Below are positions 5,769 to 6,701 of a stretch of 6,701 nucleotides of DNA, one piece after another. Origin of the DNA: Acholeplasmataceae bacterium UBA6190 (GTDB lineage Bacteria > Bacillota_I > Bacilli_A > Acholeplasmatales > Acholeplasmataceae); the NCBI GenBank assembly GCA_002422045.1, contig DITG01000062.1, forward strand, positions 1 through 6,701. Direction: 5' to 3'. The notes under the pieces were generated by a model, which was given only the letters and a program-made list of their open reading frames with translations, had not been told where the DNA came from and did no database searches. The position numbers and the translations under genes are program-made. The stretch's first letter is position 1. The number at the start of each line of letters is the position of its first letter.

Positions 5769-6455
5769 TTAGTTTATATTCTCAAAATCCGCTTCATCCA
5801 CTTTCATGGACGCGAATATGATGGTGAGCAAGACAATAACGAGCGTTTGAATCATTCCAAATCCGATATCAAAAATCAGATGGAAGGCAGGGGTGACCAG
5901 GGGTGATAACCAACCAGTCAGTTTGTAAATCAGGGTGAGTAGCAATGCACCAGAGGAAATATTACCAAACAGACGCAGTGCCATGGAGATGATCGGGACG
6001 ACATCTCCTACGATATTCAAGGGTGCCATCGGCGCAAGCGGTTTGAAGATACCGAGGAAATGACGCCATCCTTGACTGACAATGCCAGTCGATTGAACCA
6101 CAAAGAATGCGATCAGTGACATGGAAAATGTGATGGCTGTATATTTGGTCGGTGAATCGAGTGCAACAAGACCTGAAATATTGGAGATGAAGACATAAAG
6201 TGCCATGGTGAGTACGAAGGGCATGACATATTTCCAGTGTTTGCCCACATAGGATTTGACAAAGCCGTTGAATCCACCGATACCCAGGATGACAACCGTC
6301 ATGAACCGGTTCGGTTTTTGTCTGACATCCATCTTTTCGATTTTCTTGCCGATGATGATTGAGCCGATCGCAATGAAAGACATCAATCCGAGCGAGGTCA
6401 GGAAAAAGGGTTGCTGAACATCATTTAGAATCTGATTGAGTATCTGTTGGAGCAT
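5769..6455 (-). CDS. atpB: Fo ATP synthase a subunit
   Basis: This 228-residue membrane stator carries the two ion half-channels against the c ring. Hydrophobic segments lie at about 17-36, 52-69, 76-99, 106-127, 148-180 and 186-216. The essential Arg is Arg161 in SMALRLFGN, equivalent to Arg210 of E. coli. SNISGL with the nearby DSPT (91-103) matches the family's NxxGLxP-PT region. In helix 6, Gln203 matches Gln252 of E. coli and Asp196 falls where E. coli has His245. Ala170 stands where E. coli has Glu219. The N-terminus is shorter than in E. coli (271 residues), usual for Gram-positive-type a subunits. The ATG follows GAGGTG (6468-6463) with 7-base spacing. The gene overlaps the upstream atpI-like gene by 35 bases and ends in TAA, 12 bases before atpE. 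Confidence 0.97.
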   Translation of the reverse strand: MLQQILNQILNDVQQPFFLTSLGLMSFIAIGSIIIGKKIEKMDVRQKPNRFMTVVILGIGGFNGFVKSYVGKHWKYVMPFVLTMALYVFISNISGLVALDSPTKYTAITFSMSLIAFFVVQSTGIVSQGWRHFLGIFKPLAPMAPLNIVGDVVPIISMALRLFGNISSGALLLTLIYKLTGWLSPLVTPAFHLIFDIGFGMIQTLVIVLLTIIFASMKVDEADFENIN

Positions 6456-6699
6456 CCGGAGTCACCTCACTGTCTTTGGGTTTCTTGATGAAAGGCATAT
6501 GATAAACAAATACGCCGATTTTGATAGAGAAAATACCGAGCAACATGAATATATACGAATAGATCATATGAAGTCTGCCTAAATCTCTGGTTTGGAGATA
6601 TACATAGGCAATGATGATCAGATAGAAAACATAACGCTGGACGAGATGAGCGACCAGACGTTGTGCATTAAAATTGTTCTTTTTTGTGACTTGAATCAT
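6421..6699 (-). CDS. atpI: AtpI-like small membrane protein, possibly cut by the window edge
   Basis: The product has 92 residues if it starts at the ATG at 6699-6697, ending in TGA inside atpB. A basic N-terminus (IQVTKKNNF) leads to a hydrophobic segment at about 22-37. A second hydrophobic segment (about 44-66) is followed by a Lys-Lys-rich turn and a polar tail rich in Thr, Pro, Asp and Ser (72-92). Position directly before atpB and overall character fit AtpI/UncI, which helps assemble the c ring in Propionigenium and Acetobacterium. Typical AtpI has about 120-130 residues and four helices, so only two is short. Only two bases precede the ATG, so neither an upstream extension nor a ribosome binding site can be judged. 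The gene may be full length and reduced, or truncated by the window. The name rests mainly on position and hydrophobicity. Confidence 0.62.
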   Translation of the reverse strand: MIQVTKKNNFNAQRLVAHLVQRYVFYLIIIAYVYLQTRDLGRLHMIYSYIFMLLGIFSIKIGVFVYHMPFIKKPKDSEVTPDAPTDTQSDSK

Positions 6700-6701
6700 G
6701 G

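Noticed and set aside
1..6701. A novel defence, mobile or CRISPR system in the window.
   Set aside because: Every segment is accounted for by a standard ATP synthase operon in normal order. No direct repeat array, transposase, integrase or foreign-looking block was seen.

Overview
The window is one continuous F-type ATP synthase operon, read entirely on the minus strand. Transcription runs from position 6701 down to about position 9. In transcription order the genes are atpI-like, atpB (a), atpE (c), atpF (b), atpH (delta), atpA (alpha), atpG (gamma), atpD (beta), atpC (epsilon), then a small two-helix membrane protein that fits the DUF1146/YwzB family. A rho-independent terminator stands two bases after the last stop codon. 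Coding density is nearly total: no gap between genes exceeds 20 bases, and five junctions overlap or share bases. No promoter, RNA gene, mobile element, CRISPR array or stretch of more than 300 bases without a gene was seen. The operon promoter must lie upstream of position 6701, outside the window.

Together the products form the membrane Fo motor (a, b, c ring) and the catalytic F1 head (alpha3 beta3 gamma delta epsilon). The AtpI-like protein is a probable c-ring assembly helper. All nucleotide-binding and catalytic motifs in alpha and beta are intact, as are the essential Arg of subunit a and the ion-binding Glu of subunit c, so the enzyme looks functional. Subunit c carries the complete set of residues that bind Na+ in the Ilyobacter tartaricus ring (Gln46, Val77, Glu79, Thr80, Thr81, Tyr84). 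The natural prediction is a Na+-coupled ATPase/synthase.

The organism is most likely a member of Bacillota or a close Mollicutes-side relative, perhaps Acholeplasma- or Izemoplasma-like or an anaerobic Bacilli/Erysipelotrichia lineage. Reasons are the gene order, the DUF1146 gene closing the operon, AGGAG-type ribosome binding sites, a c subunit with an N-terminal extension, and the Na+ signature. Four genes (atpI, atpF, atpA, atpD) end in TGA and Trp is written TGG where checked. This argues for the standard bacterial code and against Mycoplasma/Spiroplasma. The lineage is an inference and no species is claimed.

This is a well-known system, not an undescribed one. The points of interest are fine-scale: a forced TTG start for atpA, a forced GTG start with weak ribosome binding site for atpF, an atpC with no ribosome binding site that starts inside the atpD stop codon, a three-copy repeat in the terminator, the Na+ signature, and Ala in subunit a where E. 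coli has Glu219.
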